From Fragilaria crotonensis (lineage: Eukaryota; Bacillariophyta; Fragilariophyceae; Fragilariales; Fragilariaceae), in assembly GCA_022925895.1 (NCBI GenBank), contig JAKSYS010000444.1, positions 1 through 52,175 on the forward strand: a stretch of 52,175 bases of DNA. Direction: 5' to 3'. Shown here one piece after another: positions 1-12,200 of this stretch. Each line of letters begins with the position of its first letter. Position 1 is the stretch's first letter. Made by a program: the position numbers and the translations under genes. Under the pieces are notes generated by a model. That model had not been told where the DNA came from, made no database searches, and saw only the letters and a program-made list of their open reading frames with translations.

Positions 1-90
1 CACCGTGAGTATCGATGACGACGTTGAGTGGTTTGTTGCTTGCCAGTGTGGACCGATTTCCCGAACTGCAAATCATTGTGAATTATCATC

Positions 91-1526
91 ATGAGTGACG
101 CTTCTATGCATCAGTTGGTTTGCGAACCAACCAATGGAATGACGCGTGTCTCGTTCAATCGGTACATTTCTGATGAAGGCAGTTCTGATAACGTTTTGTT
201 GGACGACGACTCCGACGACAACAAGACATCAGTGTCCATGGAAGACATGGTAAATGGCGTAAAGCAGTATGAAGTTTCTGGTGCAAGCGTTGACAGAAGA
301 GGCAATTCCAGAAGGAGCCTTCGTTCTTGTTTCAGAGGATTGCCATCAAAAGCGAAAACGAACAACGCGCGAAAAGGAATCAGACGATGAAGGGGATCCA
401 GAATGATAAGGATCCTTCCCTCAAAGAAGAGGATGAGGCTGTATCATCGAATAATCCTCCATTCAGTTTCTCGCCCAAGACGACTGAACTTCGCAAGCTC
501 CTTTCATCATGCCTTCTGTTGACGCTCCCATCCCTCATTAGTCTGTGCATTGCGTTGGTTCTTCTGTTGTTAGTCAGAAACAATGGTGACCGAAGACAGA
601 TCGCAAGTTCACCATCCTCATCTCCCATTTACCGTCGCCCCTTCCTCGACCACATTTTCAGCACCTCCGGCTGTACTGCTCGAGCTGACAGTGCCGCATC
701 CACCAGAGATGTCAATTTTACCAAGGAGATGGGATCAGTGCACGGAACAATTGGTGCGACCGCCGGCTCGACCGAAAAGGAAGAAGTGCCGCGCTTGAAC
801 TGATTGACTCGCCCATGGATCCCGACAGTTAATCCTCTTGGTCAAAACTGATCCTGACTTTCCGAGCAGCTCTCAATCAAGAGGAAAAACGTGCTCCTAT
901 TCTAGACATGTCGATTGTAAGAGAGATCACTGAAAATGGGAATACTATCTATTGCAACGTTAGAGTCGATGAGATGGAGATCGTGGTCGAATGTCGACTG
1001 AATGAAGAAACATGTCGTGTCTATGATTGCGCTGCAAGGTCGAGTTATTGCCAGGATGGAGAGAGTTCATCATGACGACGCGACAGCGGCGAAATAGAAT
1101 GTGATGATGAAATGCCTGTCTCTGTGACATAAAAATGAAATTGGCTGAGAGTGTTGTGGATCAATTCAATGGTCCGAGACTTGTTCGAGATCAACTCCTT
1201 TCATTTCCAGGGTGTGGGATCAACGGGGCCTGATACAGAATCTTTGGATTTCTTTCAATTCATCAGAACAGCATGAATATGAAGTATGTGCTGATCAAAG
1301 TTTCGACAGTAACGATGTGCAATTCGGGTTAGCTCCGACAACGGCGTCGCCTACCGATAGACCTGGTGACTACTGTGAAGGTGCCCGAAATTTGGACATG
1401 ACTAACATCACTTGGTGGTCAGTCGCTGTATGTTGCGTATTGCGAACTGTACCCCGCCAAACGACGGCTTGTAATTTGAGTGAAGATAGCAAAAGCTATC
1501 ATTTGCTGGACCTTCTTGGTACTTGA
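91..1526 (+). pseudogene. Fragmented unrecognised gene with one membrane segment
   Basis: I do not recognise this gene. Four open stretches follow each other in different frames: 91-390 (acidic, Ser/Asp-rich), 327-803, 908-1075 (55 residues with five cysteines) and 1212-1526. The 327-803 frame has a charged Lys/Glu-rich start and then a strong hydrophobic stretch at about residues 55-83 (Leu/Ile/Val-rich, followed by an Arg-rich stop-transfer sequence). The cysteine-rich 908-1075 piece would then lie on the far side of a membrane. The step from 91-390 to 327-803 fits one lost base; the later steps include stop codons. This may be a multi-exon gene, a pseudogene, or a gene with sequence errors. 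That the pieces form one gene is inference from their order, strand and composition. Confidence 0.3.
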
Positions 1527-2134
1527 GGCACGCATCCACACAACTGAAAGGACTATACCTCCACTGTACTTCAAGCGCCTACATCCTAAATCCTAATACA
1601 TCCCGAACACTCGAACTGTACATTACCGGTGACCGTGTGCTAGTCTACCATGACGCCAGTTTGCCACATGGACGTCGTGTTGTTGTGGAATGATGGTTTG
1701 AAAGTTTGACATGGACGGACAATGGCAGCTACTGTATGAATATGATACTGTACTGTGCACTATACCAAATTCCTGAGCGGCCGATCCACCTACTATTATG
1801 CACTATGCATACATACCTTGGTACTACAGATGTAGTAGTAGTACTATAGTAGAACTCAATAGTACCAGGTACTGTCGAGCTGTTAGTCCTGGGACATCCG
1901 GAAAACCGGGTGGTCGAGGACGTGGAGGACATAATTATGGAGCAATGCAATCAAATGACCGAAATATTAGAACTAGAAAAGAGCTCGAAAAAAATGCATC
2001 ATTTGGATTTTGGATGGAAGATAGAACAGACACGCTGACAAAGAACGTTATAGACGTATCCAAACACGTACAGTATTTGAAATCAATCGATGGAAAACGG
2101 TTATTTAAAATAGGAATCATTACCATGTAGGCTG
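1527..2134. other. Intergenic, no gene seen
   Basis: I see no supportable gene. The only open stretch, 1798-2130, has no recognisable domain. The sequence contains scattered TAC/GTA-rich short repeats. Confidence 0.4.
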
Positions 2135-2204
2135 GCGCGCGAAGAGCTAGGCAGGCGCGTATCTGTTGATTCATCGGTCGGCCGGCGCGCAAGGGCAAAA
2201 AGTT

Positions 2205-2560
2205 CAATAAAAATCCCGGTTCATTATTTCGGTTCATTAAGAATCCCGGTTCATTGTTCCGGTTCATTAAGTATCCCGGTTCATTTTTCCGGTTCATTAA
2301 GAATCCCGATTCATTTTTTCGGTCATTTAGAATACGGTTATTTTCTTCGGTTAATTAAGAGTCCCGATTCATTTCTTTGGTCATAAGGAGTCCCGGTTCA
2401 ATAACTGTATTCTTAAGAAATCAGGTTCATTAAACCGTGTTCATTAAAAATCTGGTTCATCAAAATCGGTTCATTAAAATCTGGTTCATCATAATTGGTT
2501 CATCGGAAATCTGGTTCATCAAAATCGGTTCAATGGAAATCGTGTTCAGAGCGATGTCCA
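2205..2560. repeat. GGTTCAT minisatellite
   Basis: The core GGTTCATT recurs at short intervals. The left half has units of the kind CCCGGTTCATT followed by a TTCCGGTTCATTAAGAAT-like unit. The right half has ~15-bp units alternating TCTGGTTCATCAAAA and TCGGTTCATTAAAA. The array lies between two GC-rich patches containing GGCCGGCG (about 2140-2195 and 2580-2600). Copies are diverged, so the array is not recent. Open frames across it are products of the repeat. Confidence 0.75.
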
Positions 2561-2639
2561 TACATCCAAACTTGAGCTTGTGGCCGGCCGGCGCAGAGGG
2601 AATATTGGCGCCTTCCATCTTATTCTGGCGTTACATGAT

Positions 2640-3766
2640 CGTAACAAATATCCACAAATCCCGCTAACGACATTATTTTTTTGTTCAGGTGTCTGTGCCT
2701 AAGATATAGTTTGGGACAAACCAATTCGTAGGAGCTCTGCCTTGCAGTACAGTACTCGTACTTCTGTACGGGTTCCGCCATGCTCCCACAACAAGAATCA
2801 CTCGTATCCCCAAAAACTTGAAATGTTTGGGTTAACCTGGAATTCCGGATGTCCCTGATGAACGTATGACATATGCATACGACATTTAACTGGAGTACTG
2901 TACCACGTACTCGGAATATTCGGTACTGGTACTTTACGTAAAAGTTATACGAACACAACTCCCTCTACTCTACAGCTCGCTACAGTAAAGGAGGATGAAA
3001 AAAAGAACAGACAGTTGCTTCGTTGCTTCTATGCTTGCAATGTCTGGGCTATGTATTGCTCCAGCATAACATCATTCATTGTATTTGAATAGTAAAAACA
3101 CGTTTGTCTTATATTTAGGCGGACAGTTTGCGGATGTCGCATCCATCTATTCGTTCCTCTCGGAAGAAGTACTCGGAGTACTACAGTACCACAGTACATA
3201 GTACCATTACAAAGTTCTGGACGGATTCCGCAGACCGCAGAGGGCCATTCCGCGGGTCTCAGCTGTCCCACAGGCTGTCCTCCTACTTCACCACAGCAGA
3301 GTACAAGTACTGGAGTACTCGGAGTACTGGAGTACTACTAAAGAGTCATGGGCGTCAATACTGTATTATGGATTTCTGAGTAGGACTCTGCGAGAAGTAG
3401 AGTCGTAAATAATTGGTTGCCCGGGTCATAAGTCTTAAGTCATAAAGCTGTACCGGTATGTCATACGTCGTACTCGAGTTCAAGGAGCAGGAATGCACAT
3501 TCCTGTGGGCTGTGGGGTAGAGTACGAGATACTTGTACCAGTACAAGTACGCGGTACGATTCGTTATGATGTGTTTCTCGTTGCTATACCACTATCAGCA
3601 GGCAGCAGGTACCAGTACAAGTACTTCTTGCTGTCTCTGCTACGACGTAGGTCTTGAGGGCCAAATAATCTCGAGTGAATGTCGCATGTCGCATGTCGCA
3701 TGTGCGATGTGCATGTCCTTATTAGTTATGGTATCTGGTAGTTAGTTAGCGTCCTTAATGATTGTA
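2640..3766. repeat. Spacer rich in GTAC-centred palindromes
   Basis: There is no supportable gene. Short palindromes built on GTAC are dense, for example around 2745-2770, 3165-3200, 3300-3345 and 3530-3560. AGTACTCGGAGTACT-type and CAGTACAAGTACTGG-type words recur. At 3684-3706 the word GTCGCAT is repeated in tandem. Confidence 0.6.
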
Positions 3767-3775
3767 CTTCGAGTG

Positions 3776-3821
3776 GAGAGAGCTTAATGTCTATATATTT
3801 CGATCTATTTAGAATCTATAT
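3776..3821 (+). repeat. MULE left terminal inverted repeat
   Basis: It begins GAGAGAGCTTAATGTCTATA and pairs with 9039-9084 with three mismatches. The outer edge abuts the 9-bp target duplication at 3767-3775. Confidence 0.9.
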
Positions 3822-4159
3822 TGAACATAACCATATACAATAATAAAAACATTTATGTTCATTTGTCCTTCAGCCCCGTCGACGTCATGACCTTCAGAAC
3901 TTTCACCAATCAGGATGTTCGAAAAACATGACTGTTCGCAAGATCGGCGCTGGCCCGGATACAAAATTTTGGATCAAATCTTGTTACCATTTCTGTACTC
4001 GGAGTATTTCGTACGAATCTTGTGAGACAGTCTGTTCACTTTGTACTGCCTCCTACGTTGAAAACAAATTTTCCACGCACCCATAATACACGTACGTGTT
4101 GTCTGTACCGTCGGCGACGCCGATTATGACATAAAAACATTTTGCACACAGAGAATAAC

Positions 4160-5560
4160 ACAAGGTTGCTGTTTCTCATTGTGGGCTGCACTTCAACTAT
4201 ACACCACCATGTCAATCAACAATGCAACAACTCTTTTCAATTACTCTTGTCGCCATCCAGCGAAGATAATTAGTGAGGGTTGTTTGTGTTTCTTGTTGGA
4301 TAATGATTGAAACAAGATGCCTTCATTTCTGCCATTAGTGGTTATGATACGCTTCAGTTTCTCTCATTTTGTGGCTGTGTGGTGGCACGTCTCCAATATC
4401 AACAATACAATAGCTCTTTTCAATTAATCTTGTCACCATCCAGTGAAGATAATTGTTGAGGGTTGTTTGTGTTCGTTGGATGATGATTGAGACAAGACGC
4501 CTTCATTTCTGCCATTAGTGGTTATGATACGCTTCAGTTTCTCTCATTTTGTGGCTGTGTGGTGGCGTGGCTCCAATATCAACAATGCAATAGCTCTTTT
4601 CAATTAGTCTCGTCACCATCCAGTGAAGATAATTATTGAGAGCTGTTTGTGTTTGTTGGATGATGATTGAAACAAGACGTTGTCATTTCTGCCATACAGT
4701 GGCTGGTTATGATACGCTTCAGTTTCTCTCATTTTGTGGCTGTGGTGGCGCGGCTCCAATATCAACAATGCAACAACTCTTTTCAATTACTCTTGTCACC
4801 ATCCAGTGAAGATAATTATTGAGGGTCGTTTGTGTTTGTTGGATGATGATTGAAACAAGACGTTGTCATTTCTGCCATACAGTGGCTGGTTATGATACGC
4901 TTCAGTTTCTCTCATTTTGTGGCTGTGGTGGCGCGGCTCCAATATCAACAATGCAACAACTCTTTTCAATTACTCTTGTCACCATCCAGTGAAGATAATT
5001 ATTGAGAGCTGTTTGTGTTTGTTGGATGATGATTGAAACAAGACGTTGTCATTTCTGCCATACAGTGGTTATGATACGCTTCAGTTTCTCTCATTTTGTG
5101 GCTGTGGTGGCGCGGCTCCAATATCAACAATGCAACAACTCTTTTCAATTACTCTTGTCACCATTCAGTGAAGATAATTATTGAGGGTCGTTTGTGTTTG
5201 TTGGATGATGATTGAAACAAGACATTGTCATTTCTGCCATACAGTGGCTGGTTATGATACGACGCTTCAGTTTCTCTCATTTTGTGGCTGTGGTGGCGCG
5301 GCTCCAATATCAACAATGCAACAACTCTTTTCAATTACTCTTGTCACCATCCAGTGAAGATAATTATTGAGGGTCGTTTGTGTTTGTTGGATGATGATTG
5401 AAACAAGTCGTTGTCATTTCTGCCATACAGTGGTTATAATACGCTTCAGTTTCTCTCATTTTGTGGCTGTGTGGTGGCGTGGCTCCAATATCAACAATAC
5501 AATAGCTCTTTTCAATTAATCTTGTCACCATCCAGTGAAGACGATTATTGAAGGCTAGTT
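4160..5560. repeat. Tandem array of ~182-bp repeats inside the MULE
   Basis: The landmark CCAATATCAACAAT recurs at about 4393, 4573, 4756, 4939, 5118, 5304 and 5484, with a diverged first copy near 4208. That makes eight copies with spacings of 179-186 bp. Each unit contains a TTTTCAATTA stretch, CACCATCCAGTGAAGATAAT and TATGATACGCTTCAGTTTC. Copies 4-7 are closest to each other; the first is most diverged. Short open frames here are repeat artefacts. Subterminal repeats are sometimes transposase binding sites in other DNA transposons; that role here is inference. Confidence 0.9.
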
Positions 5561-5656
5561 GCCTTTTTTGACGTTGCACGACATACAAACATCTCCATTT
5601 GCTATGTTTAAATAGTTCTACTAAGGCAACCGGACAATCACACGTTTGAACAACAA

Positions 5657-8600
5657 CTATGTGTATTGGTATTCAAAATCATCAGTTTCACTGAGTTGTG
5701 TCAGGTTGTAAAACACACGCTTCTTGCAGGATGACTTGGCTATCCATGACAGCACAGATGTGAGTGTGTAGAATTCATTCTCTGATGAGTGTGAATCACC
5801 AGCAAGAGGGTTGCCACCCTCCCCGAGAAGTGTAACCTTGGCAATTACTTGCTGAACCCCAATCTCTCGAGTCCTGCTCTTCTTATTCACAACAGTTGTG
5901 CTGGCATTCCTTGAGGCAACATGGAGGCCCACAATGGCAATGTGTGTTGCACCGATGAGATGTGACAAGACAGTTGGAGTTGGGTGCTGTCGATGATTAA
6001 GCTGCTTTACTGCAAATGTGTCCAGGATGCCATAGCAAAATTGGTCCTTCTTGGCGTGAAGTACTTGTTTCCCTTGTTGTCCCATCAAGACACATTGGTT
6101 CACTGTGTGGCCATCTTCAAAGCAGAAACCACACGACCTTTGCTTTGGAGCTCCATTTCTAGGGCGACGGAAAATTTCAGTTCTCGATTGGAGTCGATTT
6201 GTTGATGGTCGTCCACTACAGCGGACATCTGCTGGTGCTTGAACTACAACATCCTCATCAGCAGAAACTTCTCTTCCAGAAAAGAGGTTTGGATTGTGTG
6301 CGGAGAACGAGTGGAGGTACTGCTCAACAGCTTCCTCAAATCCAGCTCCTCCCAACAATCCATTGCCTTTGAGCAAATTTGTTGCACGAAGCATCATCCC
6401 GCACACCGTCACCTTTTTTGATTCATTATTTTGCTTCATTGCAACTTCCACAAGTTCACAGGCAACGCGCTTGAGCATTGCAAAAGTGATGCTAGTCTGC
6501 TGAGCAGTGCCTTCTCCTTGTTGTGGGAGTCGAACATGGTCATGAAGTTGGGATTGAAGTACTTCTGTGGAATCATTGACAACAATGGCATCAACTCTGG
6601 AGTCAACAGTAGTTAATCGCTGTTGCATGAAACTATTCTCCTGCTGAGAATCTGCAGGCATTGGCATCTCATCGATTGAATCAACGTTTTGAGTTTCCAT
6701 CATGGCGATTGGCCCAGGAAGTTCTTCTATTTCAACTTCCTCCCCATGTTGTGCGATGTTGTCTTCATGCTGTACAAGGGGGTAGGACAACATCAGCTTT
6801 GAGCGCTGTTGCCATCGCTTTTTATTCCATAAGTGTGATAGGAAATCACCATTGGCCAAGGCTGTCTCGTGAGGGCATTGTATCTGGAGTGCCACTTTGT
6901 GGCAACAATTGCAATGCATTGTTCCACTGGTGGACAGAATCCGAGGCTCAGCAGCGCACACTCCAATACGAGTTATGTGGGTGGTTTGACTACTCACATA
7001 CTCAACTTGATAGTTCCTCGCCTCGATTCGCATCTCCTGCCATAACTTGAAGCCCCAGCTTGACAGAAAGTTGATGGCCTTGACATCTGTTGTATCCAAG
7101 TTCTTTGCTTGGACTCTACTTGCAACTGACAGGTGGTATCTTGTTATCTCATGGTTTCTCTCTGATGAGATGTCTGCATGTCGACGAAGAATAGTACTTA
7201 TGGCAGTTGCTGGGTCATCCAAACAAACTGGACCAATTCTTTGGACAAAGCTTGCATGGTTCTGCTCAGCGTGTGATGACCCATGTCTCCGCAGAGATCC
7301 TGGCCGATGCGACACAATGTGTTTGGCAAACTTGCCACGATTACGATGCCACTTTTGTATGTACTCAGTGTACTTGCTTTCGTGATTCCTCATTGAGGCA
7401 ATTGCAGAGGTATAGCCTTCCTGGTACTCAGCCTCACTATTGCCAAATAGCATCTTCTTCATAGAATCAACAACAAGGGGCCACAGAGCATTGCCAAAGT
7501 ATGATGGCCAGTCTTCTCGTAACAAGTGGTATGCATCCCAACCAATGTGGCAAGTGGTTTGGATACCAAGGGACTGCAGCAACGAATCGGTCACAAAACA
7601 ATCAGAAAAAATCATGTTGACATCTTTCCTTGGCCGGCGTGGTGCATGGGTGAACACAAAGTCACAAATCCATGCATAAGTTTCAATTCGTTCAGCACAG
7701 GATATGGACTCACAAGCCACAAAAATCTTCTTGTCACCGTCAAGAACAACCATGGCTATGTATGGCCAGTGCAGAGCATTCTGTTGTCGCTTCATGGCAT
7801 CCAAGAAAATGCATTCTCCAAATGCCTCAAAGGCTGACCGCATTGATGGTGTCATCCACAACACCTGTAGGGGACCCATCTCCAGCTCTGGCAATGTGAT
7901 ACGAGAAGCCTGCATCTTTTGATGCAAGTTTTTCCATATACACTTGGACTTTCCACTTGTTTTCATCAGAAGATAGAGCCTCTTGAAGAATTTGACGAGC
8001 ATGCTTTGTTGCAAGGTCAAGAAAGGGAGAATCATTGGCATCATCGCCCATCACGGTACCAGTGCTGGTGCTTAGCTGTTGCAATGCATTTTGAGAGATA
8101 TCCATGGATTCAACAGCACATGTTGGCCCTAGTCTCTTGGCTTTGAGCCGAACATTTGTGAGCAACTGAGAATCAAATACCACAGACTGAGGAAGTATCT
8201 GTTGGAGCATCCATCGCAGAATGTGAGAAGGCACGTGTCCTGCATTGAGAAGTTGAATAATGTCCCACATCTTCTGCTTTGAGAGTTGAGCTGTGAAGTG
8301 ACCATTCCTCTTTCTCATCACCTGTATCTGCCCAATACTTGGTTGGCAACCATTTGTGTGGAGAAAAGAAACGACTGTGATCCTGACAGCTTCAGGAGGT
8401 GCTGATGGTATCTTGGCAGTGGCTTTTGTGTACCGAATGCGGAAGGTACATCCACACCGCACACTGATAACATCTCTTGTCTTCTTTCCCTCCATGGAAT
8501 ATTGCTCATCGGCCAACTTCTGTTTCTTGTAAGCAGGGGTGTTATGTTTGGGATTCATGCCACGACCACAAACTAGAGAATTACCATTTTCCGCAATTGT

Positions 8601-8747
8601 AAAGCCAAAACGGGAAGCAAGTTCATCCTGCACTGCCTTCTTTAGTGTGTCCTTGTTCAGCCAGTACACTTGCTGTCCGGCAGGAAACTTTTCCTGTCCA
8701 ATGCGAACAATCTCTTGAAGCAGCTCATCACAACGAGGGTCTTCCAT
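5657..8747 (-). CDS. MULE transposase (one frame break)
   Basis: Cut-and-paste transposase of the Mutator superfamily, predicted to bind the element's ends and move it in the nucleus. Two overlapping frames make one protein of about 1,030 residues. 8747 to ~7863 holds the N-terminal region, with a CxC...HxNxC zinc-binding pattern like WRKY/GCM-type MULE domains. ~7861 to 5657 holds the catalytic core and C-terminus. The acidic residues are in FLDAMKRQ (near 7800), IFSDCF (near 7602) and SSHAEQNH (near 7266), in MULE order. A SWIM-like CNC...CPH motif lies near 6868-6925, and a CCHC zinc knuckle (CX2CX4HX4C) near 6095-6140. The homologous reading crosses frames at about 7862, where the join reads ...TGV/LWMTP; a lost GT pair or one extra base explains it. 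The start is the first ATG before the conserved part. A sequence error or a recent lesion is likely, since the rest is stop-free. Confidence 0.88.
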
Positions 8748-9038
8748 TGTCCAAAACTATGATTGTGCAACTATGTTGTGAACTGTGAACTACGTACGCA
8801 CATAGTGCTTGTGTGGAGATGTACTGGTGCTGTGTTAAATCCTCATTTTCGAATTTGGGCGCGGCTCAGATGACCTCCAATTCAAAACGGCACCGTAGAA
8901 CTCCAAATAGGCCGAGTATGACATGTTGGTGAAATCGATACACATGGAAGGAGCTTGTAAGTGCGCAGAAGGGTTCTTATCAATGACGTCGAAATGACGA
9001 TGGATTAATCTTTTCAAGACCCTATACGTAAATCATCG

Positions 9039-9084
9039 ATATAGAATCTAAATAGATCGAAATATATAGACATTAAGTTTTCTC
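9039..9084 (-). repeat. MULE right terminal inverted repeat
   Basis: The reverse complement begins GAGAAAACTTAATGTCTATA. Outside it lies the second copy of the 9-bp duplication at 9085-9093. Confidence 0.9.
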
Positions 9085-9211
9085 CTTCGAGTGCTCCATA
9101 CGCCAGGCACCATAATACTATACTCGGAGGACAACTGCCCTCGATCCGATCCCTTGACCACCTTCATCTGAGGCACTGAACAATTCGGAAGTCAATACCC
9201 GGTCGTTCAGC

Positions 9212-12200
9212 ATGCGATACCCTCAGCCGTATGTGGATTTTGCCCCTGGGATGACGGCCCTCCATTCGCGAGGTCGTGAGGACAGCGAAGACGACGACAA
9301 CGATGCACAAGATCGTCCCTCACACCGCTCACTCAACCACTCGCCCAACCCATCAGCAGCTTCCCTCCTCCCCAATCGTGAGTCGTCGATTCACAGTCGC
9401 AACGTTCATGAAGACTCTACGAGTCATGGGTTGAATTTCAGTGAGACTTCGTCAGTCGCGACATCAATAGCGACATCGCAGTGCTCGTCTCGCGTCTCCA
9501 TATCACAGCATCATCGGAAAAGACATCCTTGGGAACATCTTAGTGGCGCAGAAAGCTTGTTGGGTTCTCGAGCAAGTGATGACCCTGATCGGATTCGTTG
9601 GAGAGGTGGGTCGACACGGCCGACTCGTGACTTACGTACACGGTCTAGTTCAAGATCAGTATCAACAACGTCAAGCGGTAGCCCTCCAAGAGTGCGGACA
9701 GCCGCAAATCACTCTATGCACGTGCGCTCGGAGAACGATAGATTGGAGTTGTCCACGCATAGCACGCAGAGTCGGACACGGTATGCCTCTGTCGATACTC
9801 AAACATCGGATCGACAAGTTAAACCCGCCGGTTTCAGTTTTCAACAATCCCAGTCGGTTCAATACCTAAATCAGTCTCATCGCGCATCTGCTAGACAAGC
9901 AGATCCTGTCCCGATAACTGCCTCGGCTGTCTTCTCCTCTCTCATGGGCTATGCGGTAGATGTTAAACCAGAAAAGACGTTTCATCGCGGCGTTGATCCT
10001 CCAAAAGAAAAGCCGCCGACTCTCACATCACTTTTCCGTCTGCAAGAAGAAGAGGCGGAGAGTTACGAAGATATCAGGGTTAGACAGGGCATCGAGCTTG
10101 CACGCCAAACTCAAAAGTCGATGCAGAAATCAAATTATGAAGTTGATGCGCCTCCTGTGACCAATTTGATGGTGCTACCTGAGGTCCAAGGACAAGGGAT
10201 GGAGAAGGAGCAATGGAAACTACCCAATAAGGGACAAGAACTAGATCAATCTTCCAACAGTGAGGCAGATGCCGGCTCCTCCAAGTCGCTAGATAGTATG
10301 GACGAACTTGGGCGCTCTGAATTCGTTGGAAGATTTTTGGAACGTGATCATCATCCTTTCTTGCAGGAGTCGATTGGTTCGCTGGAGGAAAACGCGCAGG
10401 TTGAAGATGACATGTTTGATGCATCCCAAGAGCTACGAGATGCGGAAGAGCAACTTGAAAATCTTGACCATGCAGGAGCCGTGATCAATTCATTTAATAG
10501 AATGATGGAACAAACCAAAATCAAGCCGCGACGCGATGAATACGCAATGTATGAGGGTATGCCGTCGCTTCAGTCATTCGGTTCTAATAGTGCTGAGTCA
10601 AAGGACGATCTCAACCGGAATGATAATCTGGCGTTGAAAGCGTTCATCCAGAACATTATGTTGACTATTGAGAATGATTTATTGCCTGCCCAGGCGAAGC
10701 TCACCGATGTTTTCAAGTGGAGCGAAAAGGACAACATCGACAATGTAGAGCGATCGCGTTTTCGCAAGGAGGATGGAAGCGAGAGGTGCAGTACACCCAA
10801 GCGGCTCTCCAGAGCAGATGTGTTTTTTATTCTGAACAAGAACAACAGCCTCCCTGCTGTATTGTCTGAATCGTGGTTGACTACGTATGACGGTGACATG
10901 AACCGAGAGCTGAATGTTGGTAATGTTTCAAATCCAGATTCTGCGCAAATGCCAGGAACGCAAGGCTGTTCCAAGTCGGAACCGGTAGATTCGGAACTTG
11001 CAGAACAACAGCGAACGAAAGATGGCAAGGATATGGTAGTTGTATCTTCCTCGCTGAAACCAGCATCTTACTGTTTGGAAGAGTCTTCAACTTCAAAGCA
11101 CCTGCGATTGTCATCAACTTCAAAGCACCTGCGATTGTCATCAAACGTGACTTTAAAAACGGCAGAGAATTAGAAATCAGGCAGCATTCCAAGAATGATG
11201 TGGAAGGGACATTTGGCGCAAATTCTTCAAGCCGAGATTCCCTGGCGGTCCTTGATGTCGTGCCCAACTTCGCACAGCAGGACATGAAAATGGTGGCAGA
11301 TGAGAAGAAAGCAGGTAAAGTCGGAAATTCACCAGCGTTCTATGACATCGCCCAGGAGAGACTGAAATCGGATAGAAATCACATGGCGCATTCAAATGAC
11401 GTCGCAGCTGACAGCGGAAGAGCCCTGGCAATCAAGAAGAAGACGAATATCGAACGAAAGAAGGTAAAAGTTGTAGAGCAGGCTTCCGCTATATCAGATG
11501 AAATTCTACTGAGAACAAGTTTGGCTGCCACAATTCATTCGCCAGGGAATAACGAGGAGGGAGGAAGCGAGAAAGACCGCCATTCCAAACAAACTGCGCT
11601 TCCTGCCAACATGATTTCGTTGAAGGAGCCGCAGCCTTTACGTGAACGTAAAGCCTCCGAAGGCAGTCTGCAAGGGTTGGCATCCACCGTTGCGACGCCA
11701 TCGTCCAAGAGCATGCTAGTCGAAAAAGACTACACTGCAGTGCATCGACCAGTGATGAACCCTCCTGCGATGATGATGGCTGAGCCGATTGTGGATATTA
11801 AAGTGTCAGAACCTCTCAACCTCAAATTGCCATCAACATCACAGGCCGATGAAAACGAAGACCGAGCACAGAAGTCGGAAAGTTCTCACATACTCTCGTC
11901 CAAGAGTAGCAGGAATAACAACAAAAGGCAAAAGAAGCCGAAAGACGTCAATAGCGAAAGACCAGGCCGGTCGACTAGAACCAGCGTCCAGTCGCGTAGC
12001 AGTGAACATCGCGGACCTGACCTCAACGGCAGACGCGACAACTTGGTGCCCGAGAATATTCGACAGTCTAATCGCGCCCCGCTGTCAGGCCCCTTGAAGG
12101 TGAAGCCTGATTTTGTGACGGGTTTCAATAAATCATCAAGTTTTCGACAAGCTGACGTGGACGGAAGGGGTTCAGAGCCTGCTCCGGCTCAAGGAAGACG

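Larger units (their letters stand above)
3776..9084 (-). mobile_element. Complete MULE (Mutator-like) DNA transposon
   Basis: The ends are 46-bp terminal inverted repeats: 3776-3821 and the reverse complement of 9039-9084 match at 43 of 46 positions. They are flanked by an exact 9-bp direct repeat, CTTCGAGTG, at 3767-3775 and 9085-9093. A 9-bp target duplication with long inverted repeats is the hallmark of Mutator-like elements, and the transposase inside agrees. The element is 5.3 kb. It carries the transposase on the minus strand and a tandem array (about 4160-5560) between the left end and the gene's 3' end. The exact target duplication and near-identical ends suggest a fairly recent insertion. 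Confidence 0.93.

Noticed and set aside
2437..2667. 76-residue open frame
   Set aside because: It is a translation of the GGTTCAT minisatellite.
4160..5560. Repeat array as a CRISPR array
   Set aside because: Whole ~182-bp units repeat with no unique spacers, in a eukaryotic transposon.
7855..7870. Programmed frameshift in the MULE transposase
   Set aside because: No known slippery sequence or pseudoknot is visible, and similar breaks elsewhere favour sequence errors.
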